Part shown: piece after piece, positions 1 to 10,434 of the stretch
Layout of the letters: every line of letters starts with the position of its first letter
Position numbering within the stretch: position 1 is the first letter of the stretch
Assembly (NCBI GenBank): GCA_001661245.1
Contig: KV454016.1
Span: forward strand, 165,868 to 229,867
Reading direction: 5' to 3'
Source: Pachysolen tannophilus NRRL Y-2460
Lineage: Eukaryota; Ascomycota; Pichiomycetes; Alaninales; Pachysolenaceae
Length of the DNA: 64,000 nt
Translations under genes and position numbers: made by a program
The notes under the pieces: generated by a model
Told to the model about the DNA's origin: nothing
Seen by the model: only the letters and a program-made list of their open reading frames with translations
Database searches by the model: none

Positions 1-489
1 AAAAAAAAAAAAAAAAAACTCAGGAAATCGTCTCCGTCTCCGTTTCGCTATTTTTTTTTTTTTTTTTGCTTTTTTGATTTATTTTTGTCTTCTGTATTTT
101 TGTAATTACGCTTTTGGGAAGAGTATGTCTGATTTAAAAATTTGGTCATTTTTTTTTCTGTTTTTTTTGTTTTACTTTATAATTATTATTATTATTATTA
201 TTATTATTACGTAACGTAAATTTAAATTAAATAATAAAACAATAAAACAATAATGATACTTGTTTACGTAACTAGTTTGTAGGGATTAATTTTATGTTTG
301 TGTTCTTTTTTTTTTTTTTTTTTTTTTTGGTTGGTTGGGGGAGGGGGATGGGAATGTTTGAATTTGATATTCTCGTTTTTGTGTAATAATAATTAATTAA
401 TTATTTAATAAATGAATGACGTCAATTTTTCAATTGTCAAATGTCTATTGTCAATAGACAATTATAGAAACTTTTCAACTTAATTTTTT
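1..489. other. Intergenic, left edge
   Basis: No gene is seen. The stretch holds an A-run at the very edge, several T-runs, a short (ATT)n tract around 183-208, and a G-rich string at 329-352 (runs of 2, 2, 5, 5 and 3 G). A perfect TGACGTCA box (CRE/ATF type) lies at 417-424. A near-perfect inverted repeat lies at 442-460 (TGTCTATTG, one base, CAATAGACA). The box and palindrome sit just past the stop of the first gene, so they may serve an unseen left neighbour or act as 3' end signals. Confidence 0.5.
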
Positions 490-2805
490 TTAATGATAAC
501 TTGTTTTAGCTCTTGGTATAGAAATGGGATTTAAAAAATCATTGCTTTGCATTAGATTAAATCTTGGTTCCCTGGTTACAAATCCGTTACCATCAACACT
601 ATAGGTATAATCCCGGTCGTGTAATAACACGACGCTATTATTATTATTATTATTATTATTATTGGGATTAAAATTTGAATTAGTGTTAAATCTTTGATTT
701 TTCTTTGTTTGTACAACATGTTCCAACTCTTTGAAAAAAATATCCGCTTCAATATTAGTATTATCAGTTGCACATGTAGTTACATTGACTTTATCTCTAA
801 TCACATTGGCAAGTGATGTGTTAGTACTGATTATTGTAGAAGATCTACTGGACAGCCTTGATTGTTTTGAATGTTTTGATTGTTTTAATTGTCTTGATTG
901 TCTTGAAGGTTTAGGATATTTTGGAGCATATGGATTATTATTACTGATATGTTTATAATCACCGAGATATGCTGTAGAATACCATTCCTTGTATGTTCTT
1001 GCACTCTTCAGTTTTCTCAACGATGATTCATAACCAACTTCTTCTTGGTTAACATAATCATCATTCTTGTCATGTTCTTGAACATGTTCTTCAACATGTT
1101 CTTCAACATGTTCTTCAGCATCGTAATCAGTTTTAAATTCTTTTGAAGTTTCTTTTGGAAACGCATAATCTTTCTTGGAAAAAATTCGAACCGCATATTC
1201 AGCTTTCTTTGGATCTTTTAAATGTCCCATGATAACTCCTAGAGCCCCGTCTTCTGCGGCTTTCACAACATCAATAAATGTCTTGTCAGAATAATCATAA
1301 TTATCAATATTATTATTATTTCCAAATGCTTTTTTCAAAGATCCAGTTGATTTTTTCTTGAAAAGTTTACTTTGTCTCTTCTTGTCTTCTTCTAAAATTT
1401 CTTGTAATAACTGCGTATCTGAAATTTCTTCAAATTCTTTATTCAAATTTGCAGGGTTGCATATATAAAGATACAGCGAATAAGGATTGACGTAAATACT
1501 ATTTGCTTCTCCTTCTTCTGGATCTGCATTAGCATTGGCATTAGAATTAGCATTGGCATTAGCATTAGCCAATGCCAAGGCTAAGGCTGTACCTGAACCT
1601 GAAACTGCATCTTTGCCCAGATCACCTTCAATGCCAACAGTGCCAACAGTACCATAAGTACCATCAGTGCATTCAATACCTTCAATTGCTTGTGTTGTCT
1701 TTACTTCCTTCTTCTTTAAATGAAAATCTCTAGCAAACTCTTTTATTGACCTTAAAGATTTTTGCTTAATTAATTCACGACGGCTAGTATGGAAATTAAC
1801 CAAGATTGATTCATCCTTTTTCCGATTTTCTAAAGCATTATCACAAGCTTCATAACGATAATAATGATCAGCTCGACTACGAATATATGAAATCTTACCA
1901 TCTTTTATATTTTCTTGATAAAATTTTTTCTCCAATTCTTCCAGATTCATTTCACTCAAATCTTTAACTAAATTCTTGAGAGTTTTTTCATTGAATTTAA
2001 TATTTTCTGAATTTTTTTTAACCGGTGATGGTACATTATAAGATTCCGTTTCTCCTCCTTCAGTTTCAATCTTTTGTGTATTAAAAGTGTTGTTAGCAAC
2101 TTCATCTTTATAACTAATTTGAGTGTTAGTTGTATTAACTCTACTCAACAATGGCTTATTTTCTTTTTCTCTACCATTTTCTAATTCTATTTCTATATCT
2201 TTCTCTATTTCCAAATCTTTTCCCTTATCTTTCAGTTTTTCATCTTTTTTCTGTCTTGTACTAAATTTTTTCTTAAAATTTTTAAATGTATTAGAAGTTT
2301 TTGGAGGTGTTGCAAAAAAATTTTCTGTTAAATCATTCTTATCTTGTAAACTTGCAACTGCATAAAATTTTTCCTCTTCTCTAGAATTAAAAGATAAAGG
2401 TGTCTCCTGATTATGTAAACCTGCTGTTGTTGCTCCCAAGCTAATTGCTGTTGACTGTATAGTTGAAATTGGTGTAATACCATCGGAAAATTCTTGATTT
2501 AAATTAAGAAATGAATAACCTGTTTTAGGTTTCTTGGTATAACAATTATCCATAATATCAATTTCCCCATCATCATTGTCATTACCAATAGTTAAACCTA
2601 AACTTCTGGTATCTTCTTCTTCCTCTTCTAAATCGCCATCTGTTTCTCTAACATTTGTTGAACAAGTATCAAAAATAGAAGTTACTGTAGGAGAATTTTC
2701 AGTAACCTTGTCTAGAATCTTGGTCTCTTTCTTTTTCCTGCAAAACCAACCTTTGATGCTCCAGGAACGATGGTGATGGTGGTGTTTTTTTCCTCCTTTT
2801 TTTCT
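490..2805 (-). CDS. Unrecognised low-complexity protein, C-terminal part of a split gene
   Basis: The frame is open from just after an in-frame TAA at 2806-2808 down to the stop at 490. Its first ATG gives 687 residues, but the open frame continues upstream for about 84 codons (a His tract, then GWFCRKKKETKILDKV). I do not recognise the family. Visible features are charged low-complexity segments, a run of Ala-Asn dipeptides, NPY-type motifs (VNPYSLY, NNNPYAP), an EEHVEEHVEEH repeat and a poly-Asn stretch near the C-terminus. A folded-looking segment includes VVKAAEDGALGVIMGHLKDP. There is no signal peptide or membrane segment. It most likely forms one gene with the frame at 2712-3317, joined across a homopolymer. 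A cortical or cytoskeletal scaffold is only a guess from composition. Confidence 0.6.
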   Translation of the reverse strand, partial: RKKGGKKHHHHHRSWSIKGWFCRKKKETKILDKVTENSPTVTSIFDTCSTNVRETDGDLEEEEEDTRSLGLTIGNDNDDGEIDIMDNCYTKKPKTGYSFLNLNQEFSDGITPISTIQSTAISLGATTAGLHNQETPLSFNSREEEKFYAVASLQDKNDLTENFFATPPKTSNTFKNFKKKFSTRQKKDEKLKDKGKDLEIEKDIEIELENGREKENKPLLSRVNTTNTQISYKDEVANNTFNTQKIETEGGETESYNVPSPVKKNSENIKFNEKTLKNLVKDLSEMNLEELEKKFYQENIKDGKISYIRSRADHYYRYEACDNALENRKKDESILVNFHTSRRELIKQKSLRSIKEFARDFHLKKKEVKTTQAIEGIECTDGTYGTVGTVGIEGDLGKDAVSGSGTALALALANANANANSNANANADPEEGEANSIYVNPYSLYLYICNPANLNKEFEEISDTQLLQEILEEDKKRQSKLFKKKSTGSLKKAFGNNNNIDNYDYSDKTFIDVVKAAEDGALGVIMGHLKDPKKAEYAVRIFSKKDYAFPKETSKEFKTDYDAEEHVEEHVEEHVQEHDKNDDYVNQEEVGYESSLRKLKSARTYKEWYSTAYLGDYKHISNNNPYAPKYPKPSRQSRQLKQSKHSKQSRLSSRSSTIISTNTSLANVIRDKVNVTTCATDNTNIEADIFFKELEHVVQTKKNQRFNTNSNFNPNNNNNNNNNSVVLLHDRDYTYSVDGNGFVTREPRFNLMQSNDFLNPISIPRAKTSYH

Positions 2806-3317
2806 TTAATTTCTGTTTCTTCTTCACCGCCACAATTTGCTGTTGCTCTTCCTCTTTCAATATTGCAGTCACCATTTCCCCTACCTTCAACCGGTGTTGG
2901 TGTTGGAATAAGATAGTTAGTACCCATATCTTCACCGTTATAGTTTACGTCAAACGATAATCTACCTCCTGAAGAAGACAGTTGATCCAAACGTTTTATG
3001 CTTTCTTGTCTAACAATTTCAACAACGTTAATAATATTCTTGTCCTTATCCAAATATTCAGGATGATTTTTTTCTAATAAATTAACATTTTTTGATTCGA
3101 TAGCTGCAGAAAGATAAGGATTGTAGTCATGCAACCTCTTCATGGTTTGGACCCGAGTTGCATCTGATGGTGATAACGATGAAGATAATGGGGGTGGAAC
3201 TCTAGTACAGTAATTCAAATATGAATTATAATCATTCATAGACTTTTCTGAAGCTGAGCAAGACTGGTTGTTTTTTATTGCTGTAAGCAAGTCTGTTTGA
3301 GCTCTAATAAAACCCAT
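2712..3317 (-). CDS. Unrecognised protein, N-terminal part of the split gene
   Basis: The frame runs from ATG at 3317 for 201 codons. It carries a YNPYLSAAIE segment that echoes the NPY motifs in the downstream frame, then acidic and basic low-complexity sequence. It overlaps the open part of the 490-2805 frame around 2712-2805. On the coding strand two runs of seven A, separated by GGAGG, lie here. A single-base indel in either run would fuse the two frames into a protein of about 950 residues. Matching composition and motifs make a sequencing or assembly error, or a recent frameshift allele, more likely than two genes. I saw no splice signals that would join them. The gene diverges from CCE1. 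Confidence 0.55.
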   Translation of the reverse strand: MGFIRAQTDLLTAIKNNQSCSASEKSMNDYNSYLNYCTRVPPPLSSSLSPSDATRVQTMKRLHDYNPYLSAAIESKNVNLLEKNHPEYLDKDKNIINVVEIVRQESIKRLDQLSSSGGRLSFDVNYNGEDMGTNYLIPTPTPVEGRGNGDCNIERGRATANCGGEEETEIKEKKEEKNTTITIVPGASKVGFAGKRKRPRF

Positions 3318-4092
3318 AATGGTTTTTTTTTTAAAAAAAATTTCCGTCTTTTATTACTCTTAGTTTATTTTATAGCTAATTTAAATTAGGATAAAAGTGG
3401 GTGTGTGGGTGCTGTTTTTTTTTTTTTTTGGTTTTTTAGCTTAATATTAGCTATTTGGCTTTATTTTATTTTTATTTTATTTTTTTTTTTATTTCAGTAA
3501 AGTTTTGCAAATTATTAACTGATAAAAGTTCTTTTTAGTTAGCTTTTTAAGTTGTTGAAAGAAATGAAAAGATATTAAAGCATGGAAAATGAGGTCCTCT
3601 GTTTTTTATAATTTTTTACAAAAAGAAACTTTCAGCATTCAGCCTTTCTCAAACTTTTGTTACCATTGTTACTTTTTGCACCATCTGTGAGTTTTGTGTT
3701 ATTTTGAACTTTAAGTTTTGTTCTTTTTGTTTCTTTCAATCTCTTTGTTTTGTGTAACTTTCTGTTAACATTCAAAAAAAAATACAAAAATACAAAAACC
3801 AAAACAAAAAAAAACAAGCCGTGCATTATTATGCATGTGCATATGTCCTGAATCGCATAAGATTGCATAACGGTTTTTTGTGTTTTAAATCACGACCAAA
3901 ATTTTCAACACAGATAAACTAACTAACAAAATAACAAAAACAAAAGATTAAATTATTAACGTTTTTTTTTATTTTATTTTTTTTTTGGTTAGATCAAATT
4001 ACAGTACATGGTGGTGTATCTGAAGATATTTAGAGGTGATTAGGAAGAAGATTATCAGATAGTTGAAGGATTTGGTTGAATTTTTTTAAAAA
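3318..4092. other. Divergent intergenic between the split gene and CCE1
   Basis: T-rich and A-rich runs only. A short open frame on the minus strand here is poly-Phe/Lys low complexity and is not credible as a gene. No recognised regulatory motif was seen. Confidence 0.4.
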
Positions 4093-5371
4093 ATGAAAAG
4101 TATATCGGATACACTAAAGCAATTGGCACTTCAGAAAAAATTAACAAATAATGTGTTGATGTCAATATGTAGGAACTGTGGATTTCGTAAGTAATGCATG
4201 CTAATACAAAAATACAAAATGAATTTTTTTTTTTCTCTTCTTTTTGAAAATTGTTGATTATGTATACTAACTAGAATTGGGGTTCATAGAAATATCGACA
4301 CTGGCATCGAAAGCAAGATTAATTGAGAACGTTGCGTCAAGTTTAGAGACGAAATCACTTATATTCAATCCTTTAAAATCCGTAAAGAATAATGGTCATG
4401 GTGATGATAATTTTAAGATTTTGTCGATTGATATGGGGATAAAACATTTTGCTTATTGCAAAATTTCAATAAAGAAATCACAATCATTTAAAGGGAAACC
4501 AGTTATTGATGAATGGAACAAGATGAATTTAATAAATTGGTCGTCATCGGTTATACCCAGTGGTGCAACTGGAACTTTAGAATTTACACCGTTGAATTAT
4601 TCTAAATTGTCTAATGAATTAATATTTGAATTGATTTATAGTAATGGGTATAACCCTGATTTGATACTAATTGAAAGACAAAGATTTAGAACTATGGGTA
4701 ATAGTAATGTATTAGAAAATATTCTCAAATCAAACATCTTGGAGAATATGCTTTTTTCAAGTTTGACAACTTTGAATAGATATGATAGTACCAAATTTCA
4801 AAGTTTGTTGGTTTCATCTTCACCTTTAACAATGACAAACTATTGGGTTAATTATAAAACAATGCTGGTTAACAATGGGAAAAAAATTGATGAGAATATA
4901 AATTCTCCTCCAAATAATGCTGAAAATTCTAAAAAAATTAGAATAAAGTTGGTTTCTAATTGGATAACCAATAATATTAACAAAGATTTTGATAGAACTC
5001 CTATTACGTTAAATAATAAAAATTTAGAAAAAGAAACCCTGACAAGCAATATTCACCTACAAAAGATACTAGATATAAAAAGTGATTCAAGAAAATTGTA
5101 TGAGTTTATGAATTTTTTAAAGAAACCTCATTCTTCAATTACCAATGCTTCAAATAGCAATAGCAGAGTTGTACAGAAATTATTAGAAAAGGAAAAAGGT
5201 GATGACTTAGCTGACTGTTTACTTCATGGTTTAAGCTGGTTTAATTTTGAAAAAAATAAGGACACAATTTACAAAACTTTGACTGGAGATCCTGCTAGCT
5301 TGATTGAAGTTTTGAATCAAATAGAAAAAACCCATCTACGGGAAATTGAACTATCACTTCTTTCAAATTGA
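4093..5371 (+). CDS. CCE1: Mitochondrial Holliday-junction resolvase Cce1
   Basis: Cce1/Ydc2 cleaves four-way DNA junctions in mitochondria and helps resolve mtDNA recombination intermediates. Two exons are seen. Exon 1 is 4093-4186 (ATG, about 31 codons). The donor GTAAGT is at 4187 and the branch TACTAAC at 4265-4271. The acceptor is most likely the CATAG ending at 4289; the TAG at 4274 is also in frame but only 3 nt from the branch. With the first acceptor the product is about 391 residues. Family signs are the N-terminal SAP-like SICRNCGF segment crossing the splice, the RNase H-like first strand ILSIDMGIKHF with its catalytic Asp (about residue 79), LIERQRFRTM with the next acidic residue, and the C-terminal GDDLADCLLHGLSWF carrying the last Asp pair. 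The order matches S. cerevisiae Cce1. Confidence 0.93.
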
Positions 5372-5608
5372 ATAAAACTTTTCAAAATTGAACAAATCTT
5401 ATGGTCGTGTTTTGAAATATCAATTACTTTGTATTGGTATTTAATATTCATAAATGTTGGAATGGAATCCATTAACAATAAAACAACTCTCTCTTTTCAT
5501 TGATAATTACTATTTAATCATTATTAAAAGAAGGAATTACTTATTGAATCGGGTCAGGAATCAATTTTTTGATTTTTGTTTTGTTTTTTTTTTTTTTTGT
5601 ATTTGGAG

Positions 5609-6220
5609 ATGAAGACCAATGTTCGTTGTAATTTACTTCAATTGTCCAACATATTGTTGGCAATATCGTCTGCATTTATGTTTTGGAAAACGCTATCGGT
5701 AGTTGCAAATTCACCTTCTCCAATAGTAGTGGTATTATCAGGATCTATGGAACCGGCTTTCCAAAGAGGAGATATATTGTTTTTATGGAATAGGGATAAA
5801 TACGTTGATGTAGGAGATATAGTGGTTTACAATATGGATCATAGAGATATTCCAATTGTTCATAGAGTCTTGAGAGAGCATAAGGTAATTCCTACAGATG
5901 AAGAAATTGAAAAATTTAATAAGAAACAAGGATTAAAGAAAGATAAAAATTCAAATCTTAAAATTCCAAAAAATAAAAAAATTAAAGAATTAAAACCAAG
6001 TCAAAAAATATTGACTAAAGGTGATAATAACCCTTCTGATGATTTACCCTTATATGGATACAAACAAATGTATATAGATCGGGATAATGATCTTATTGGT
6101 TCAGTTAAAGGTTATATACCTTTGGCCGGATACGTGACCATTTTGATTTCAGAAAATATTTACTTTAAATACATCTTAATTGGGTTGATTTGTTTGTCAT
6201 CATTGTTTTCCAATGAATGA
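5609..6220 (+). CDS. SEC11: Signal peptidase catalytic subunit Sec11
   Basis: This is the ER-membrane serine protease of the signal peptidase complex; it removes signal sequences from secretory proteins. The ATG at 5609 gives 203 residues. An upstream in-frame extension is encoded by a T-run and is rejected. One N-terminal membrane span lies at about residues 12-35. The catalytic box is SGSMEPAF with the nucleophile Ser46 before Met. The second box is IPIVHRVL with the catalytic His, followed by [10 protein letters not shown] with the Asp. A hydrophobic C-terminal segment ends the protein. A Lys-rich insert ([19 protein letters not shown]) lies between the His and Asp boxes and is longer than in S. 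cerevisiae. Confidence 0.96.
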   Translation: MKTNVRCNLLQLSNILLAISSAFMFWKTLSVVANSPSPIVVVLSGSMEPAFQRGDILFLWNRDKYVDVGDIVVYNMDHRDIPIVHRVLREHKVIPTDEEIEKFNKKQGLKKDKNSNLKIPKNKKIKELKPSQKILTKGDNNPSDDLPLYGYKQMYIDRDNDLIGSVKGYIPLAGYVTILISENIYFKYILIGLICLSSLFSNE

Positions 6221-6630
6221 TTATATTTCACAATATTCTCAACACACAAATTCATTCCATTTGAATGATCCCATTATATAGTTAGATAGAATTTTTTTTT
6301 TTTGAAAAAAAACCAAGGCTAAGTTCTTACCACAGATGGATCAATTCTTATATGTTCTTTACCTTATTATGCCATTTCAACAAAATTTTAAATATCCAAA
6401 TTAATTTTTACACCAAATCTTTAATGAAATTGAAGAAAGAAAGCATTTTTTTTTTTTTGTTTAATATTAATTTTTGAAAATAGACTGAATTAAAATCATA
6501 AGGATTGTCTTCTTGTCTGTTGTTCGTTATTCGTTATTCATTATTCATTCGTTGTTTGTAGTTATTTGATCTCTCGTCGTTGAACATTTTAAACGATAAT
6601 CAATTTTTACAAATTTATTTTATTTTTATA

Positions 6631-6671
<41 letters not shown>

Positions 6672-6855
6672 TGTTCTGTGGTAATAATAGACGGTTATTA
6701 ATTACCAACAACATTTGATAAAAAACATCAATTCTCGGGAATATCATATCAATCTCTCAGTAGAGGTTCTTGGTTTTAGAACTTTTGTTGTTTTTTTTTG
6801 TTTTTTTATTATTATTATTATTATTTGGTGGTTTTAATTGTAAGGTTGATCAAGA
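6221..6855. other. Intergenic SEC11 to the C2H2 gene
   Basis: Holds an (ATT)n microsatellite around 6643-6670 and a shorter one near 6810, T-runs, and repeated TTCGTTATTC/TTCATTATTC words near 6520-6550. No gene is seen. Confidence 0.4.
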
Positions 6856-7596
6856 ATGTCACTGTCAGAGAAACAGCATAGTTACTTTTGTAAAGAGTGT
6901 AATAAAGAAATTAGAATCAAATCGGTGAAAGATCATAAGTATAATGTACATAATAAGAGGAACCAATTAAAGAAGTTGAATAGTAAATTACAAACATATC
7001 GTGATATAGTTGACAAGTTGGATAAAGAGAGAAGAAAATTGGAAGAAATTATCGATGCGGAATCGGGATTTTCTTCAAAGAAAGGAAACTATGTTGAGAA
7101 AATTGATAATGATAATGAACCGGATTTGAAAGCTGATGATAGGTATAATGAGTTAAAAGATGGACAAACACGAAAAGATGATGAAGATAAAGATCAAGAT
7201 AAACAACAGACAAATTTTGAAATTAGCCCATCTTCTATAACAACTTTAACAAAACCTTTATATTCATTAACCTCTCATCAACAAATCAAAAACCTTAATA
7301 AAGATAGTGATAACAAAAAAAAGGAAACCAACAACCAACGGAGCAAAGAATTAGTAAAACCACAAACCTCATCAGTGCGAACAACTAATTACGAACATAT
7401 GATACAAAATAAAGAAATAGATGAAAATCTGGAAACTCTCATTAATAAAAATTCTGTAGTTCCAATATCATCATTAACACTGATTGTTGAAAAAAATGAA
7501 TCGAATAGATATGTTGACTCTAATACCAGTGATGAAATACTTAAAAAAGAGGACATAGTTGTTGGTAGAAGTAAACGCAAAAGACCAGTACGCTAG
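6856..7596 (+). CDS. Small C2H2 zinc-finger protein, function unknown
   Basis: ATG at 6856, 246 residues. A single C2H2-type finger sits at the N-terminus: Cys12, Cys15, His27, His32 (C-x2-C-x11-H-x4-H). A charged predicted coiled coil follows (about 36-66, NQLKKLNSKLQTYRDIVDKL). The middle is a long Asp/Lys/Asn/Gln-rich disordered region. The protein ends in a basic GRSKRKRPVR that looks like a nuclear localisation signal. This fits a nuclear DNA- or RNA-binding protein, but I do not recognise an orthologue. It is convergent with OCH1. Confidence 0.7.
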   Translation: MSLSEKQHSYFCKECNKEIRIKSVKDHKYNVHNKRNQLKKLNSKLQTYRDIVDKLDKERRKLEEIIDAESGFSSKKGNYVEKIDNDNEPDLKADDRYNELKDGQTRKDDEDKDQDKQQTNFEISPSSITTLTKPLYSLTSHQQIKNLNKDSDNKKKETNNQRSKELVKPQTSSVRTTNYEHMIQNKEIDENLETLINKNSVVPISSLTLIVEKNESNRYVDSNTSDEILKKEDIVVGRSKRKRPVR

Positions 7597-7633
7597 AGAC
7601 TCTAAATAAACTTTAGTTTGTAATTATTATATA

Positions 7634-7634
7634 A

Positions 7635-7671
<37 letters not shown>

Positions 7672-7672
7672 G
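7634..7672. repeat. (TA)n microsatellite
   Basis: An almost pure AT dinucleotide tract with one G interruption, lying between the convergent 3' ends of the C2H2 gene and OCH1. Similar TA tracts occur near 32261-32287, 43131-43155 and 45443-45468. Confidence 0.9.
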
Positions 7673-7835
7673 TCAAGACAATTTATTTTTATTAAACTCA
7701 ATTTTGGTTTTCCTTTTTTTTCTTTCTTTAAATAAAAGAAAAAAGAGTAAAGAATAAAAGAAGAATAATCAAGAACAAAAAAAAAGGTTAAAAAGAATTG
7801 AAAGCAAAGAAATAAAGAATTAAAATTAAAAATAT

Positions 7836-9032
7836 TTAGCTGTTACCTTTCCAAACATTTTCAAAATAGTGTTTAACAAATGCTAATGGATGATCATCAT
7901 TTTGAGAACCCATAGTACCAATTCCTGGAGAGAAACTTGTAATTGGTAAGATTAAAACATCACTGACTAATTTTGGAACATCTAATTTGGTAAAATCTTT
8001 CCATGTTACTTTTGAATAAATACCACTTTGAACATAATCATTAAAATAAGTAAAGATAACATCTGTCCAAACACCAGCGCCTGTCCATTCCATTATATCC
8101 AAATTTTTAGTTCTTGTTGTTTTTGAAGGATCATTTGTTTGAGATAATTTTAAATCATTATTTTCTGCTTTTTTCAAAGTGAGTTCAGTTACTTTTGCCA
8201 CGATTTCTCTTAATATTGGATGACCTGGTTTAGATTGTAAAACCCAATTTGCAAATTGAAGTCTTCTTGCATAATGTTGTCTCCAATCTGGAGAATCTGG
8301 ATCTGAAGAAATTCCAATAATCATTCCAATCTCTGATGGAGCAACATTTTCAGGAATCCAATTTGGTACTGGTTGTAAAGGTAAAGTATCAACATCCAGA
8401 TAAACACCACCTTTTGCAAATAAAATTAAATAACGGAAAAAATCCATTTTTAAAATAATATCTGGTAATAATTCATAAGCTTTAACAACATCTGGAATTT
8501 GCATATATAAATAATGAATTATAGCACTTGCAGTATCATCATTAAATAATTCATGTACAAAACCTGGATTTTTTAAAGCCCATTGAGTTTCACCTTCTTT
8601 AAATTTTTCACCAAATCTTTCATCATTTAATCCATATTTCCAAGATTGCCAAATATAAGCAGGAAATTTTTTATTTTGATCATAAGGAAATAAAAATGCT
8701 AAAGTTTCTCTTAATGTTGAACCCAGTGGAGGTCTTCTTAATTCTTTTAATTGTTTTTCTAATTTTTGTCTTTCTTTTTCTAATTTACTTAATCTTTCAT
8801 CTTGTTGTTTTAATAAATCTTCTGTTATTTTTTCTAATTTTTGAGTAAATTCTTCTTGTTGCTTTTTAGCATTATTACTATTTATAAAATCTGGAGGTAT
8901 AATATTAGCACTTTGCTTTAAAACTTCTTGTAAATCCGAAGATTTATTAGAAGTAATTTTAATAACTGTTGTTATCACAATAATAATAGAAACTGCTATA
9001 AGAAGCAATTTCCTCAACGTCACAGGTTTCAT
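7836..9032 (-). CDS. OCH1: Initiating alpha-1,6-mannosyltransferase Och1
   Basis: Och1 (GT32) adds the first alpha-1,6-mannose that starts the outer chain of N-glycans in the cis-Golgi. The ATG at 9032 gives 398 residues; a TTG four codons upstream is not a likely start. It is a type II membrane protein with a short basic N-tail, a span at about residues 7-26, then a Lys/Gln/Glu coiled-coil stem with repeated LEKxxQKLE. The catalytic domain begins at PAYIWQSWKYG. The sugar-nucleotide DXD motif is in GGVYLDVDT. The downstream EWTGAGVWTDVIF and late SFSPGIGTMGS segments are also family-typical. Size and order match yeast Och1 proteins. Confidence 0.94.
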   Translation of the reverse strand: MKPVTLRKLLLIAVSIIIVITTVIKITSNKSSDLQEVLKQSANIIPPDFINSNNAKKQQEEFTQKLEKITEDLLKQQDERLSKLEKERQKLEKQLKELRRPPLGSTLRETLAFLFPYDQNKKFPAYIWQSWKYGLNDERFGEKFKEGETQWALKNPGFVHELFNDDTASAIIHYLYMQIPDVVKAYELLPDIILKMDFFRYLILFAKGGVYLDVDTLPLQPVPNWIPENVAPSEIGMIIGISSDPDSPDWRQHYARRLQFANWVLQSKPGHPILREIVAKVTELTLKKAENNDLKLSQTNDPSKTTRTKNLDIMEWTGAGVWTDVIFTYFNDYVQSGIYSKVTWKDFTKLDVPKLVSDVLILPITSFSPGIGTMGSQNDDHPLAFVKHYFENVWKGNS

Positions 9033-9719
9033 AATATTCTCCAAAAAAAACCAAAAAAAAAAATGAAAAAAAAGGTTTATACTTCAACCGAATTAAATCT
9101 ATCTCTATTTGAATTTTAATAAACTTTTAATATAGTTGAAAACTTTATGAAATTCGTAAAATCAAAAATGAAATTTTCCATTTAAATAAAAAAATAAAAA
9201 AATAAAAAAATAAAAAAATAAAAGAAAAAAAAACTCCCCAATAACCAAATGAAGTAGAAATTCACTAGCAATCAACTCAACCAATCTACAAACAATTAAC
9301 AATAAAAAAAAAAAGAAAAAAGAAAAAAAATTTTAATTGATTAGATTTCACCACATATAATTAATTAATTAATTATAGATAAAAAGTGAAGTATTAATTA
9401 TATTAGTTTAAAGGTATTAATTATTATGGTGAAAAAAAAAAAATTCCAAAAAAAAATTAACAGAATAAAAAAATTACCCGAATTGGACATTTGCATATTT
9501 CAAGCACGACTTTTGTTTTGAAGAAAATAATTAAATTTTTAGGGGCTGAATGAATGACGTAATCAAATATGTATTTTTTACACTACCTTCGAGATGCATT
9601 TTTTTGTTATGAGCTCACTACCTTTTATAGTGCACTACTTTTTACCTTTTTGTAAAATCTGAACTACCTTAGCTATCTGTACATCCTGCACCATCTCTTG
9701 AACTACCTTTTTGTATTAG
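9033..9719. other. OCH1 upstream region and MOG1 3' side
   Basis: No gene is seen. From OCH1 outward there are A-rich runs, four tandem AAATAAAA words near 9186-9220, and a TTACCCG (Reb1-type) box at 9475-9481. A cluster of four ACTACCTT words then follows (see the repeat entry at 9582-9709). This is likely the OCH1 promoter, since MOG1 on the same strand ends at 9720. Confidence 0.45.
9582..9709. repeat. Four spaced ACTACCTT words
   Basis: Exact ACTACCTT occurs at 9582, 9617, 9663 and 9702, with a near copy (ACTACTTTTTACCTTTTT) at 9634. Spacing is 35-46 bp. The cluster lies between the MOG1 stop and the OCH1 promoter and could be a set of protein-binding sites or a decayed tandem repeat. 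Confidence 0.55.
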
Positions 9720-10434
9720 TTAATTAGTAAATATTGACCAATCTTCGATTTTAACTGATTGTAAAAAATGGTTTAAAACTTTTGAAGCTAAATTAATTCT
9801 TTGTGATGCCTTGTTATGATTCTCATTATCTCCTTGATCTAATGTAAATAAATCGTCTAATTCTTCTTCACTTACTATGGGGACATTTATGGTACATAAT
9901 AAATCAGTTGAAATTTTTTCAATTCTGATTAATCCTAATAATATAACTAATGTTGGTTGATTTGATCCCTTAGTTGTACGCCCCCATTTTTTAGCTGGCT
10001 CAATACAAACTGCAGTAAAGATATTATCATTTCTAAATAATGAAAAAAAAAATTAATTAGTACTATATACATGTAAAATCAAGCGTTTTTTTTTTATATT
10101 ATACTTACGGGAAATTTTGTGATTTAAAATTTTCTATTTTTTGTAATTTCCATTCATTTTCTCCTCCATTATTGTTTAAACTTGAAATTTCCTTAGCATG
10201 TGTATAAATTGATTCAATATCATCCTTACCTGGATCAACAATTACTCTTTCCATTAAATCTATAACAATTGAATCATCTTTATTTAATTCTGAATAATTT
10301 AATGTATTTGAATCTGCAACTAAAAAAACTTCTTGAGTATCTGGTATTTGTCTTAATTGTGATGCATCAACTAAATTTTTTGGTAACTCTGCTGTAATAG
10401 CACCCCCATATAAGTGATGTTTTTCAAATATCAT
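9720..10434 (-). CDS. MOG1: Ran GTPase-binding nuclear import factor Mog1
   Basis: Mog1 binds Ran/Gsp1, promotes nucleotide release and supports nuclear protein import. Two exons are seen: 10109-10434 and 9720-10032. The 76-bp intron has donor GTAAGT, branch TACTAAT and acceptor TTTAG. The spliced product is about 212 residues. Exon 1 carries LYGGAITAELPKNLVDASQLRQIPDTQEVF, the Ran-binding face typical of the family. Exon 2 gives AVCIEPAKKWGR, then PTLVILLGLIRIEKISTDLLCTINVP, and ends SIFTN. Order and length match S. cerevisiae Mog1. Exon 2 is short enough to be missed by a plain ORF search. Confidence 0.93.

Noticed and set aside
3632-3868. 78-codon minus-strand frame between the split gene and CCE1
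   Set aside because: Phe/Lys low complexity from T- and A-runs, with no recognisable domain.
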